Origin: Adiantum capillus-veneris
Taxonomy: Eukaryota; Streptophyta; Polypodiopsida; Polypodiales; Pteridaceae
NCBI GenBank assembly: GCA_014529385.2
Contig: CM043952.1
Location: 53,712,119-53,776,118 of the forward strand
Length of the DNA stretch: 64,000 nt
Reading direction: 5' to 3'
Shown here: one piece after another, positions 46,611 to 58,658 of the stretch
How positions within the stretch are numbered: position 1 is the first letter of the stretch
Layout of the letters: each line of letters begins with the position of its first letter
The notes under the pieces: generated by a model
What the model saw: only the letters and a program-made list of their open reading frames with translations
What the model was told of the DNA's origin: nothing
Databases searched by the model: none
Made by a program: the position numbers and the translations under genes

Positions 46611-49079
46611 TTCTATTATCGTCCTCGGAGGTCAAATATGACTTATGGGAATAAAAGTTACATGTGATGTAGTATGTGTATTGCTGATGAGTGTCTCTCG
46701 ATGCTCCAAAATTGTGGTGATGAGAGTCGCAATGGAGAGCCCACAGTGTGGTTGGGAGAGGATGGGAGAGGAAAGTGTGTAGGTCTAAGTCATGGCTGAA
46801 AATGTGGGAGAAGCAAGTTTGGATGTGACCAAAATCTGATCACTCTAATAGTGTGTGGTACTCAGACTCTTGAACTTGTAGTGAGCATAATTTGCACAAT
46901 TGATTTGACTCTTCTCCATTGCCCCAACGCCCTGCTCGCATAGAAGGAAATGGGAGCTAAGCTAAATGGTTGTGATAGTGCATATCACCGACAAGGGGAT
47001 AGACTCAAGAATGTTAGTGTGAGTACGGTTTCCTCTTTCAATGAAGAACATGGTTTTGTAGTTGGGGGCAATATGGGTGGTGTAATGTATGAATCGTGAC
47101 CCATCGGATTTCTCCCAAGCCGTAATACATTGGTGTTGTAGAAAAGCTTCATTCACTTGGGAGCCAATTGAAGCATCATGTAGCAAGTGTAATGCATCCC
47201 ATCTCCCAAACCACTTCTTTATGTATCGCATCCATCCCGTGCTCAAGATCTTGCTTTTATGCGTCTTTTGAACTTTTTGCTTGCTTCCCATGCAATTGTA
47301 GGAAGTCGATGTGATGGGTTTTGACGTATCTTTATCATGTACTCCACAACCCTTTCCATGCCCATAACCTCAATTGGAAGAGATCCCAACTCAAGAAGTA
47401 GGAGCATATATGGTGTTTGTGTCTTAACTTGGAGAAAGTTTGTAAGGAAACGCTTTTGGACATTCTCAAACTCTTTCCAAGTAGATTTTGAAATGCTCCC
47501 ACCCCACACTTCAACTCCATAAAGAAGAACCGGTGTCACCAATGCATCAAAAAGGTACTTCTTGAGAACCCAACACTTGATGTTTCCCGCATTACACATG
47601 TTCTCAAATGCATAATACGCTCTCTTTCCCGCTTCCAAACAACACATAGCACATTCATGCCACTTGTGATTGGAAGGAACCTCAAGGCCAAGGTACTTAA
47701 ATCTCTCAACAACTTCAAGTGTCTCATTGTTGTACACAATGCATGGCTTCTCCCTATGGTTGGTTTTCACAAGCATAACCTTTGTTTTGGATTCATTCAC
47801 AATCAGCCCACTATGCAGGCAAAAGTTCTCAAGGACAACCATAAGCTTTTGTGCATCTTCTAGTGTGTGCTAGAAGAACTACATCATCCGCATACAACAA
47901 AAGCACGATTACCACATGCAAATAGTGACCACTTCAATGCCTTCTTTTTGCATAAAGTCAAGTACCATTTGTTCCAATTGATCGATGCATAGATCAAAGA
48001 GAGTTGGTGACAAAAAAAATCCTTGTTTATCCCCAATAGTGCTTACAAAAATTTCTGAAAATTCTCTTCCCATGTGCAATTGACAAATCACCTTCTCATA
48101 GATTCAAGAAATCGTAAGCATAAACTCACTTGGCACTTGGAGTTCTTCCATTATTCTCCACAAATTGGTACATGGAATCATATCAAAGGCTTTCTTAAAC
48201 TCCACAAAACAACAATACAATCTCTTGCTTTTCAACCGACTTTCCTCCATGAGAACACGAAGAGTGACAAGATGATCAATGGTGCTATGGCATCGATGAA
48301 AACCCGCTTGTCCTTTTGCACACTTGTCACTCTTTAGGCCAATCACTCAATTTTATCTCCATTATGGACCCAAACAACTTTGCCATAAGAGACCCAATCA
48401 TTATAGTCCAGTAGTTGTTTACATTCTTTACATCCCCACCTTTATGCAAAGGCTTAACCCAATTAGTACTCCAATCATAAGGCATACCAAGTTGAAGTGC
48501 AAGGTTGAACATATCACACATCCACTCATGGATAAAATCTCCCATCCATTTGATCATCTCCGGCTTGATATCTTGAAGATTTCCTAATTTGCGAGTGGCC
48601 AACTTTTCAAGCCGACCGCATACATCCTCAATAGTAAAAAAAAGAGGACATACATGGGAGTGAACCATAAAATTGTATTTTTTCAGCATTTGGTTGCTCA
48701 TATAATTGCCTACAATGTGTGTATATATCCACAAGACTCAAGTTACCAAAATTCTCAACCCGCTTGCCCCTCAAGTTTCTCCAAAAATCTTCCACATGCA
48801 CGTGCCTTTTCTTGGACTTGAAAAACTTGTTGCTTCACTTCCCATCTTCTTCTCTTCTTTTGAATCAATGCCTTGTATGTATGCAAATGACTTTGATAGT
48901 TGTCTTTGTCTATAGTTGCATCAAGCTTTATCAAGGACTTTTGAGCACCTTGACATTATTTATCAAACCACCCTTTGCGTGATCTATCTTTGTTGATACC
49001 ATGGAAATGCTTTATGGCAAAGCATTCTTTGGCACAAGAACACATAACTTTCTTGAAAGCTTCCCATTTAGTTTCCAAT

Positions 49080-49081
<2 letters not shown>
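46611..49081 (-). mobile_element. LINE copy 3, 5'-truncated
   Basis: Minus-strand copy of the same LINE family, covering the end of the endonuclease-RT linker to the 3' end. Its open pieces carry RT motifs (YCCFVEFKKAFDMIP; YADD near 47886-47897) and the C-terminal region, all broken by frameshifts and stops. The 5' break lies at the segment ETKWEAFKK and abuts a (GT)n tract. The 3' end has the terminal stem-loop (46629-46644, one stem base changed) next to (GA)n. Confidence 0.85.
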
Positions 49082-49175
<94 letters not shown>

Positions 49176-49365
49176 GGGACACTAAGACTTCTTTTGAAAC
49201 AATGGGGAGGCCCTCAAAGTTGAAATCCTGACACTAGGTTAAGGACCGTAGGAAGTCCTTGAGAGCATCATATGAGTTTTCCCTATGGACGAGTGCTACT
49301 GCCGACTACTTACCCAGTCAATGCAGCCTCTCTAGTATCTCTCTCAAATTGGCATTGTCTATCAT

Positions 49366-49405
<40 letters not shown>

Positions 49406-49465
49406 TCTTTCTCAAAGTCTCAAGCCTCTTTCAAAGAATTTTTAGTCCTTGTTTTGAGTTTTCAT

Positions 49466-49537
<72 letters not shown>
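49082..49537. repeat. (GT)n and (CT)n tracts between two inverted LINEs
   Basis: GT repeat at 49082-49153, a unique spacer to about 49370, then CT tracts at 49371-49402 and 49470-49537. These separate the truncated 5' ends of LINE copies 3 and 4, which face each other. Confidence 0.9.
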
Positions 49538-49538
<1 letters not shown>

Positions 49539-52379
49539 GGGAGTTGGAAGAAGTTCACTTGTATTATCGTACTTCAATGGATGAAAAAGATCCATGTCAC
49601 TATGGAAAGTTACTTTTACACATGCGTAATAGCACGCGTATGCTCATTGCCAATGGTGCATCTTTGTGGAGTGGAACCAATGGATTTACATGTAGGAAAC
49701 ATAATGGGGATAGTTTGATTGACTATATGTTACTCTCCAAATCCATCATGTATCGCATAAAGAGTTTAATGATTGGCCCATGGATCCCAAAATCACACCA
49801 TGTGGAGAAGCAACTAACCAGGATAATCTCAGCCAAAGGGAAGAGAAAGTATCACTATGTATGGATTTCAAACGGGCACCAATGTACATTGAAATGGTTG
49901 AGCAAAAGCTATGGATGACAAAGCTTCAATATGACTCACCATTGGAAACTAAATGGGAAGCTTTCAAGAAAGTTATTTGTTCTTGTGCCAAATAGTGATT
50001 TGCCATAAATCATCTCCATGGTATCAACAACGATAGATCACGCAAAAGGTTGTTTAATAAAGAATGTCAAGATGCTTGAAAGTCCTTGATAAAGCTTGAT
50101 GCAACTATGGACAAATACAACTATCAAAGTTATTTGCATACATAGAAGACATTCATTCAAAAGAAAGAAGAAGATGGGAAGTAAAGCAACAACTTTTTCA
50201 TGTCCAAGAAAAGGTACATGCATGTGTAAGATTTTGGAGAAACTTGAGGGGCATTATGGTAACTTGAGTCTTGTGTATATGTACACACATTGTAGGAAAT
50301 TGTATGAGTAAGAAAATGCTGTGAAAATGTCATTTTATGGTTCACTCCATGTATGCCCGTTTCTTTTACTCTTGAGGATGTATGCGGTGGGCTTGAAAAT
50401 TTGGCCATTTGCAAAGCGGGAGACCTTCAAGGTATCAAGCTGGAGATGATTAAATGGATGCAAGATTTTATCCATGAGTGGATGTCTGATATGTTCAACC
50501 TTGCACTTCAACATGGTATGCCTTATGATTGGAGTACTAATTGGGTAGGTCTTTGCAAAGGTGGGGTTGTAAAGAATGTAAACCACTACCGGACTATAAT
50601 GATTGGGTCTTTTATGGCAAAGTTTTTTGGGTGCATAATGGATATGAAAAATTGAGTGATTGGGCTGAAGAGAATGACAAGCATGCAAAAGGAAAAGCGG
50701 GTTTTTGTCAATTCCATAGCACCATTGATCATCTTTTCACTCTTTGTATTCTCATGGAGGAAACTTGGTTGAAAGGCAAGAGATTGTATTGTTGTTTTGT
50801 GGACTTTAAGAAAGCCTTTGATATGACTCCATGTAACAATTTCTGGAGAAGGATGGAAGAACTACAAGTGCCAAGTGAGTTTATGCTTGCGGTTTCTCGA
50901 ATCTATGAGAAAGTGATTTGTTGATTGTGCATGGAAAGAGGAATTTCAAAAGAAATTGTAAGCATATTTGGGGTTAAATAAGGATGTCCATTGTCACCAA
51001 CTCTCTTTAATCTATGCATCAATCAATTGGAACAAATGGTACTTGACTTTATGCAAGAAAAACACATTTGAAGTGGTCACTATTTGCATGTAGTAATCGT
51101 GCTTTTGTTGTATGCGGATGATATAGTGCTTCTAGCACACACTTTAGAAGATGCACAAAAGCTTATGGTTATCCTTGAGAACTTTTGCTTGCATAGTGGG
51201 CTGATTGTGAATGAATCCAAAACAAAGGCTATGCTTATGAAAACAACCATAAGGAGAAGCCATGCATTGTGTACAACAATGAGACACTTGAAGTTGTTGA
51301 GAGATTTAAGTACCTTGTCCTTGAGGTTCCTTCCAATCACAAGTGGCATGAATGTGCTATGCGTTGTTTGGAAGCGAAAAAGAGAGCATATTATGCATTT
51401 GAGAACATGTGTAATGTGGGAAACATCAAGTGTTGGGTTCTCAAGAAGTACCTTTTTGATGCATTGGTGACATCGATTCTTCTTTATGAAGTTTAAGTGT
51501 GGGGTGGGAGCATTTAAAAGTCTACTTGGAAAGAGTTTGAGAATGTCCAAAAGCGTTTTCTTACAAACTTTCTCCAAGTTAAGACACAAACACCATATAT
51601 GCTCCTACTTCTTGAGTCAGGATCTCTTCCAATTGAGGTTATGGGCATGGAAAGGGTTGTGGAGTACATGATAAAGACACGTCAAAACCCCTCACATCGA
51701 CTTCCTACAATTGCATGGGAAGCATGAAAAAAAGTTCAAAAGACGCATAAAAGCAAGATCTTGAGCACGGGATGGATGCGATACATAAAGAAGTGGTTTG
51801 GGAGATGGGATTCATTACACTTGCTACATGATGCTTCAATTAACTCCCAAGTGAATGAAGCTTTTCTACAATGCCAATGTATTACGTCTTGGGAGAAATT
51901 TGGTGGGTCACACTTCATATATAATACCACCCATATTGCCCCCAACTACAAAATCAGGTTCTTCTCTGAAAGAGAAAACCATACTCACACTTAACATGCT
52001 TGAGCCTATCCCCTTGTCGGCAATACACACTATCGCAGCCATTCGGCTTAGCTTCCATTTTCTTCGATGCGAGACAGGGCATTGGGGAAATGGAGAAGGG
52101 TCAAATTGACTGTGAACATTATGCTCACGAACAAGTTCGGGACTCTGAGTACCACACACTACTAGAGTGTTCAGCTTTTGGTCACATTCGAACTTGCTTC
52201 TCTCACATTTTTAGTGACTTAGACCTACACACTTTCCTCTCCCAACCATAGTGTAGGCTCTCCATTGCGACTCTCATCACCACAATTTTGGAGCATCAAG
52301 AGTCACTCATCACCCATACACATACTACATCACATGTAACTTTGGTCCCATAGGTCATATTTGACCTCCAAGGATGATA

Positions 52380-52384
<5 letters not shown>
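49538..52384 (+). mobile_element. LINE copy 4, 5'-truncated
   Basis: Plus-strand copy beginning inside the endonuclease domain (RELEEVHLYYRTSMDE) directly after a CT tract. It continues through RT (FVDFKKAFDMTP; LLLYADDIVLLAHT) to the 3' stem-loop at 52352-52367, then (CT)n. Several in-frame stops (for example after VICSCAK and KVIC) and frameshifts disable it. With copy 3 it forms an inverted pair. Confidence 0.85.
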
Positions 52385-52477
<93 letters not shown>

Positions 52478-52565
52478 AACTCTCAGAAAGAGTCTGTGTG
52501 CTCTCTATTAAAAAAACCTCTCTGAAACAGTGCACGAGGCGTGGACTCTTTTTGAGAGTTTTTTT

Positions 52566-52609
<44 letters not shown>

Positions 52610-52632
52610 GGGAGAGAGAGAGAGAGAGAGAA
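52385..52632. repeat. (CT)n and (GA)n tracts with an inverted ACTCTCnGAAAGAGT motif
   Basis: CT tract to 52468, motif AAAACTCTCAGAAAGAGTCT, then the inverse motif near 52541-52562 and a GA tract to 52631. It mirrors the sequence outside LINE copy 3. Confidence 0.85.
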
Positions 52633-53350
52633 GATTTTTTGTGCTCATGCAAATGGAAATTAGAGCGATAGCGGGTTTCATTGTGTCCATTGCCTTTCCC
52701 CTCATTGTGAGCTTCATCAGTACCCTTTTTAGCAACTGTGGTGAAACTAAACAGCTCAAGAAGCCTTAGGGGGTGCACTATGTAATCATGTTAATATATA
52801 ACGTGAGTTTTATAGGAGGGGTCTTAAAATACAAAAATTTTAGGCAATTTAACAAAGATACATTAAAATAAGGGGTTTTTATATTCAATTTTGGAAAAAA
52901 AAACATAAAATAAGGAGTCATTTTATTCATTCAGACATGTTAAAAGAGGGGTTTTTTTAATACACTGCAAACATACGTTATATAGGGGGATACTGAACGG
53001 GGAACCCCTCGAGCAAGAAGCCGTCACAAACTCCTCCAAATTGAGATTTTCATGTTGTTTGGACTATCTTGTATACATTGATGGGTGTCTCTTCTTGGCT
53101 GGTTTGGCTTCATGGAGAATTGAAAGGACATAATTTACCATTAACAGTCTACACGTTTTAGCTATTATTGAGTTTCTTGTGGACTCCAATCTTCTTTGTT
53201 GGCATGCCAATTTTCTCCCTGCCTATCTCCTAGTATCCTATTTATTGTGGATAACTTTATCTTTAACCCTCTATTTCTACATATGGGTGAATTTGGTATA
53301 TCCAACAAGTGGCTTAGAGAAATCCATAAAGTCAAACCTCTGTGAGCTGC
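52633..53350. other. AT-rich non-coding stretch
   Basis: A TTTTATAGGAGGGGTCTTAA-type segment recurs loosely (AAATAAGGGGTTTTTATATT, AAAGAGGGGTTTTTTTAATA). No ORF or known element is recognised. Confidence 0.4.
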
Positions 53351-54254
53351 TGTTGGCGGATACGCCGCGACGGACGTCAGCACAGCGAGAACTCACCTAG
53401 CAAGATTTGTCAGCTAAGGATGAAGCTCGACCCGTAGGCGCGTGGAAGCAAGGACCATTGACTACTTCCTACAGAGGTCTCTATCCAATGTCTAAGTTAC
53501 AGCCTTCAAGAGTACACAAGAGGATATTTTTAACAACGCTTTCAAGAGCCAAATACCCATCAAACTTTCTCGAAACACTACGAAACTTGAGGGAAATCCT
53601 ATTAACACCAATAGGTCGCTCTCCCTAAGGTCCGTGGCCCAAAACCCAAACCCTAAACACCCGGTGCAGAATCGCGTAGGATGTCTGGTCGAAATTTACA
53701 GGTCCTTGTTTTCTAAACTAGAGTGCCTAATGTGTAGCTCTACTCATTGTGAACGTGTGGATGTGCTGAAATACAAAAACAGACATCATATGCTCACCGA
53801 ATCACCAGAAAGCTTGTGGGTCAATCTCGGGAGACCGGGCTGTACACCTACAATGTAGGTGTTGGCACGTAGCTCTCTCCAGGGGCAACACGCTGTACTT
53901 CTCCACGCTCGATTCCAACCACCAGTGTGCGCATAGCGTCAAGATAAACTCTCACTCTCTCTCATACACAGAGTACGCTCAACTCACACAGACAAACTTA
54001 TAAAGATGACAAAAGGTTTTTTTGCATTAAGGTCAAAAGTGGTATAAATACCTTACAATCTCAAACCCTAATGTTCCAATTTAACCAGTTACTAAGTCTA
54101 AATGTCAAAAATGGGATACAATTTGGAAGCTTCTGCAAGCCCCACTATTTACAAAGGTGAAATGACGGTTTCTTCTCAATTAAGGAATGATTACAAAGGA
54201 AATTAGTATCCCGACGGGTAATCATCCTCCATTCAATGTGTCCAGCCACTAACA
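53351..54254 (-). repeat. 3' LTR of gypsy B (904 bases)
   Basis: Starts TGTTGGCGG and ends CACTAACA. It aligns along its full length with 33206-34098, including GACGGACGTCA and the half palindrome motif at 53674-53686. No primer site stands on its left, unlike the gypsy A LTR, and a polypurine tract stands on its right. Confidence 0.85.
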
Positions 54255-54268
54255 CTCCCCCCTCCTAG
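54255..54268 (-). other. Polypurine tract of gypsy B
   Basis: The minus strand reads CTAGGAGGGGGGAG directly before the LTR terminus TGTTAGTGG. It identifies the LTR as the 3' copy of a minus-strand element. Confidence 0.75.
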
Positions 54269-54305
54269 ATCATGTCGTCCGCGACATGACAGTAGAACTC
54301 CTTCT

Positions 54306-54716
54306 TCAGTGGAGGCTTTCGTGCATCTTCAAAACAGACTCATACCGTGCATGTTGGACCAGTAATGTAGGGCCGAATATATTTGTATCGATGGTGGTGA
54401 AGAAACCGGTGTAGAAGGCTTTTTCAAAGGCCTGGAGATGGTACGAGGGCAAAAACATTATTGGCTGGTAGAGGGCATGTATCACCTCATGGGAAGGTTG
54501 AGCAGACAGTTCATACGCACATCTATATGTATCTTGGAAGAAAAATATGATGTTTGTTGCCTGTCCAGGTTTAAAGATCTCAAAAACTGCCAGAAGGGTT
54601 TTACATATCATCTTGAGCATAATGTAAGAGAGGTCAGGCAAGCCAGTGAACAATTTAATGGCGCCCGTTAGGGTTTTCACCATGTATTGCTCACTCATTC
54701 TCTCACCTACCTTCAA
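54306..54716 (-). pseudogene. Gypsy B 3' ORF, C-terminal part
   Basis: 136-codon piece (TLTGAIKLFTGLPDLSYIML and following) with hydrophobic and aromatic residues, following the coiled-coil ORF in the same orientation. No family is recognised. It is probably the tail of the accessory ORF, separated by stops around 54720-54860. Confidence 0.45.
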
Positions 54717-54860
54717 GCTTGGCAGCTTTGGGTAGTTGAGCCACGTGGGGTGGATTTTCTTCAGCAGTTCTTGTTCTTTCTAGGTCCGCATCCTTGGTAG
54801 AGGGCAAAAGCTAAGGTTGTCTCTAATTATTTCAGGCGCCTCTACCAAATGTACTAAATA

Positions 54861-56030
54861 CTATGGGTATTTAGTTAGCCATGCCTTCCTCCATTTTGGC
54901 TGAGAGTCCACAATAAGCTTAACACCTTTTGGTTTGGTGATATCTTCTTCGTATAGTGGCACTATCGGCTCCTCTTTAATCCTCTTGTTTATTGTAGCAG
55001 CTTCATACTTGAGAAGAGGATATGGGAGAGAGGGTTGTAGCCATTCATGTCGAATGACATTTGCATCTAATTTCTGAATGGTCATAGACTTCAATATCCT
55101 CTGCTCCCACTGCATTGCTTCTTTGGCGGTGTCTTTTATGGCCGTTTCTATTGTCTTTTGGAGATTGTCTTCTTCTTCTTGTGTCAGATCTTGGGGCTCT
55201 TGGGATGGTCCCACAAGGATGTCCTCTTGCATTGTTGTGTCCACTAGATCTGACACATTATCTATATCAATTCCTTCCATTGCTGCTGGCCCTGTGCTCA
55301 AGTGTGGCTCTTCAGTCTGTTGTTGGCCTTTTAGCTCATCAATCTTCTTTTGATATGCTTTCTTTTCCTGTTCAGCTTGATCCCCTATGGTCACTAAAAG
55401 GTCGTTCAATTCAGCATTGGCTTTCTCAGCCTCTTCTAGCTTCCTCTTAGTGTCTTCATTTTCAGTTTGCATCTTCTTGAGATCCTCGTCCATCTTCTTT
55501 TTCAAGGCTGCTAGCTCATCTTTCATGGACTTGTTCTCATCCTCCAAACGGCTTTGCATCACTAGGGAGCCCTCGGCCAGCATCAATCTTTGTCTCTTCT
55601 CTAGTGTCAACTCCTTTAGGAGTTCCTTCATCTGTTCTTCATACATATCCTTCTCTAAAGCAGTGCTAGTTGAGGCGTGGCTCTGACTCTACCCAGAGAT
55701 GCCCTTAGCCTCTGGATTGTTTGTTCTTTGACTTTTATTTGATCTTTCAGCTCTATAACTTCATCATGGCTGGCCTCATGTTCTAGATCAACTTTTTCCT
55801 TAGCATTCCTCAAAGTCTCCACTTCTTTGGACTCATCGGCAAGCTGGAGTGTCAAGTTGTCCCTTTCTTTCTCCGCATATGTCCGTGATTTGCTGATTTT
55901 CTTATACTCCTCATCTCTTTGAAGCTTTTGATTTGTTGCCTGACTCTGACTTTCCAGCTCTTGGCATCTTTTTAGTGCCGCATCCAGATCGGCTTGCAGC
56001 TTGGCTTGCTTCTGTGTGTTCTCTTGGTCC
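54861..56030 (-). pseudogene. Gypsy B accessory ORF with long coiled coil
   Basis: Continuous heptad-like Glu/Lys/Leu-rich sequence from about 56030 to 55350, broken once by a frameshift near 55655. It contains stretches such as LKDQIKVKEQTIQRLRASL and LKKKMDEDLKKMQTENEDTK. A Gln/Glu-rich acidic region follows, then a more globular end (VIRHEWLQPSLPYPLLKYEA, KGVKLIVDSQPKWRKAWL). Its role is unknown; coiled coils suggest a structural or targeting function. Position just before the 3' LTR marks it as a non-canonical retrotransposon gene. Confidence 0.6.
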
Positions 56031-56040
56031 TACTTTTGCA

Positions 56041-57174
56041 GCGTCAACTGGCACAGTTGCATCTCGGCTATGCAGTGTCGCAAAAACAGTGCACTATCAA
56101 GTCAAGATAACGGCGGGCTCAAATAAACACTACCCAGAATCAATAAATCCAAGGGACGAAAGATTCACATCCATCAAACAGGCTGATGTTATCATAATGG
56201 ACGAGATATCAATGCTCACAAGCACAACATTCAACATGGTCGTTCGCCAACTTGTCAATGTCACAAACGTATCAATTCATTATCCATTCTGCAGTAAATT
56301 GGTGCTTCTCTTTGGAGACTTCGCACAACTACCGCCCGTCTGTAAGCACCCTGGAACTTTCTGCCATGTATGTACAATTACACAATCGGCACACTTCAAG
56401 CATGGCATAGTCCACAAGATGACATTCTCAGTTCGACACGCAGCGGACCCAATATTCCTCAACTTTCTGCATACAATTAGACAAAGAAAGCCAATCGAAC
56501 AAGACATGACAAGCACGCTTTCAGAGTGCATCATAAATGAACAAGAACTATTGGAAACTATGGACGAAACACCACAATCATTTTCACACATCGCAACGAC
56601 GCTCGGAGATACAATGACATCATATTGCAAAGGAGTTTTGCAAATGAGCAGATAGTCCAAATAGTGTTAAAAACAAATGCGGACAACGAGCCACTCTTAG
56701 AGAGCTGGGTCAACGACACCTCTTTCAATGAAATACACAACGTCGCTATTGGTGCAAAGTGTATGATCACCTCAAATGTAGACTTGGAAATTGGCGCTGC
56801 AAAACGGTGCCACATACAGGGTCAAGGATATATCCCACGATTGCATCGGTCTGGTAGACGCGATCACTGTGCTCATAGACAACACAAATACCAGAATCAC
56901 CATTCGGCGTACAAAACACTCCACTAGAGCATTCAATTTCAAATATTATCACAAATATACATTCCCTTTGATACTAGCATATGCAATAACGGGTCACAAA
57001 TCGCAGGGTGCAACAATAGCTGAAAAGGACATACTCAACATCAAACAAGTTTTCGCGCCAGGCCTTGCGTATGTCATGTTCTCGCAAGTCACCGAAAGAA
57101 GACACATAAGGATCCTAGAGCTTCCTACACCAGACATGTTAGAGCCTATGAGAGATTTGCTTTCAGATACTTGA
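56041..57174 (+). pseudogene. PIF1-type helicase fragment (probably Helitron-derived)
   Basis: Lacks the Walker A motif and starts in the next region (STGTVASRL, KTVHYQVKI). It continues with Walker B (DVIIMDEISML), motif III (LVLLFGDFAQLPPV), a region with FSVRHAADPIFLNFL, and the C-terminal motifs AYAITGHKSQGATI and GLAYVMFSQVTERRHIRIL. Two frameshifts (near 56635 and 56795) break it. In plants such PIF1 sequences usually come from Helitrons, but no Rep domain or Helitron end is visible, so the source is inference. Confidence 0.8.
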
Positions 57175-57661
57175 ATATATACAATCACATAAAATTGTAT
57201 AACTCCGTTTGATATAAAGTTTGTCCTCACTTGCAAATCGTATGATTCATTTCTTAATATCGTGTCTTGTGTTACAGGTTTTTAAGAAAACAACTATAAC
57301 ATGGCAGCCAACAAGGTCTGTACATTCCAAAATCTATGTTCCTTAAAGATCAACATTACGCTTGAATGCATAGAAATCTCGTCTCACAAAATGATTATTC
57401 TTTGTCCTCACTTGCAGCTATTTGATATGTTCAAAAGTAACGCAACAAGCACTTCATCCGCAACAAACAACAACGGCTCATCAAACTATCCTACCTTCGG
57501 CCAAATGAGAATGGCAAATTTAGCAGGGGAGCATCCATATTCATACATAAAACCACGACCACACTACTCACACGTCCGCAGCTACATCAACTCAATGAAG
57601 TAGATACTGAAGAAAAACAGTGACAAATAGGTCAGGTTCGCAACCGAACTGCAGAAAGAAA
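57175..57661 (+). other. Sequence after the PIF1 fragment, no gene recognised
   Basis: One 100-codon ORF (57301-57603) with no recognised domain. It may be 3' flank of the helicase element. CACTA-2 begins at the end. Confidence 0.3.
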
Positions 57662-57780
57662 CACTACAAGAGGCTATTCATATTTGCGATGCTCATAGCG
57701 ACGCCGGCTGGGCTAAAAAAAATAACAGAGAGCACCCAAAAACTCAGATCTCAGATCTGAGTTTTTCGGCGCCCTCAAGC
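57662..57780 (+). repeat. CACTA-2 terminus and subterminal palindrome
   Basis: After the terminus come CATAGCGACGCC and a palindrome with 14-base arms (AAAAACTCAGATCT) around one base, at 57738-57766. CACTA-3 has a shorter, imperfect version at 36933-36955. Confidence 0.75.
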
Positions 57781-57795
57781 AAGGAGCAGGTAACG

Positions 57796-57844
<49 letters not shown>

Positions 57845-57847
57845 CTC

Positions 57848-57879
<32 letters not shown>

Positions 57880-57952
57880 CACACACAAGGAGAGGAAGGA
57901 GAGCCAGGTATGCTCCTTCCCTCTCCTCACTCTCATGTTCCCTTCCCCTCTT

Positions 57953-57989
<37 letters not shown>

Positions 57990-57996
57990 TAGTGTT

Positions 57997-58042
<46 letters not shown>

Positions 58043-58280
58043 TACAAACATAAACAAAAACGCACACATACATACATAAACAAAGAATGCACACACACAT
58101 TGAGAGAGGAAAAGAGAGAGAGAGCATGCATAAACAAAAAACGCACACATTGAGAGAGGAAAAGAGAGAGAGAACATGCATAAACAAAAAACGCACACAT
58201 TGAGAGAGGAAAAGAGAGAGAAAACATGCATAAACAAAAAAACGCACACACATTGAGAGAGAAAGAGAGAGAAACTAATT
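57796..58280. repeat. Microsatellites and a ~52-base minisatellite
   Basis: CT, CA and GA tracts. From about 58085 to 58262 a unit reading CACACATTGAGAGAGGAAAA followed by a GAACATGCATAAACAAAAA segment is repeated about four times. Cys/Val/Phe-rich minus-strand ORFs here are repeat artefacts. Confidence 0.85.
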
Positions 58281-58324
58281 TAACGTCCTAGGAAACTAAT
58301 TAAAATTAAAAGACCTAAAGATCT

Positions 58325-58395
58325 AGCCGACGAGGAGTTGAACTCAAGACCTATTATTCAAGAGGGAAATGGCATAACCAATCTATCATACTTGG
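58325..58395 (-). other. tRNA-like fragment (possible SINE head)
   Basis: On the minus strand TGATAGATTGGTTATGCC resembles a tRNA A-box/D-arm. GGTCTTGAGTTCAACTCCTC, 25 bases later, resembles the B-box/T-arm. The spacing fits a tRNA. No good acceptor stem is seen, so this is not a working tRNA gene. A tRNA-derived SINE or pseudo-tRNA captured in CACTA-2 is the likely explanation. Confidence 0.35.
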
Positions 58396-58489
58396 CATGG
58401 GTGATAGAAAGGTTATACCATTTATCTCTTTTTATTGGCACACACATCCACACACGCGCACACACACAAGAAGAAGAGAGTTATAACGT

Positions 58490-58658
58490 CGTAGGAAACT
58501 ATCCTAAAAGACGTTAAAGATTAGGTTAGATGTAGACTTACGTTAAATTAGATTTACGTTTATTTAAGTTAAATTAAATTAGATTTAGGTTTATTTTTAG
58601 TTAGATTTACGTTTATTTACTCTAGATTTAGATTTACGTTATATTAGATTAGATTTAG
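58490..58658. repeat. TTAGATTTAGG-type repeats, first block
   Basis: Degenerate TTAGATTTACG/TTAGGTTTATT repeats preceding the HIPP fragment. An almost identical text, from GTCGTAGGAAACTAT on, recurs at 59220-59345 after it, so the HIPP fragment lies between two copies of this leader repeat. Confidence 0.75.

Larger units (their letters stand above)
53351..56040 (-). mobile_element. Gypsy B (Tat-like), 3' end only
   Basis: Minus-strand element represented by its 3' LTR, the polypurine tract and an extra coiled-coil ORF upstream. The LTR belongs to the same family as that of gypsy A. The sequence is cut at about 56040 where PIF1 helicase sequence begins. A protein-coding region between pol and the 3' LTR is a known trait of some Tat-type elements. 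The RT is missing here, so gene order could not be confirmed. Confidence 0.7.

Noticed and set aside
57301-57603. 100-codon ORF after the helicase fragment as a gene
   Set aside because: No recognisable domain, and the position fits the flank of a degraded element; no independent support.
56041-57661. A complete Helitron
   Set aside because: Only the helicase C-terminal two thirds is seen. No Rep domain, no 5' TC end and no terminal hairpin with CTRR were found.
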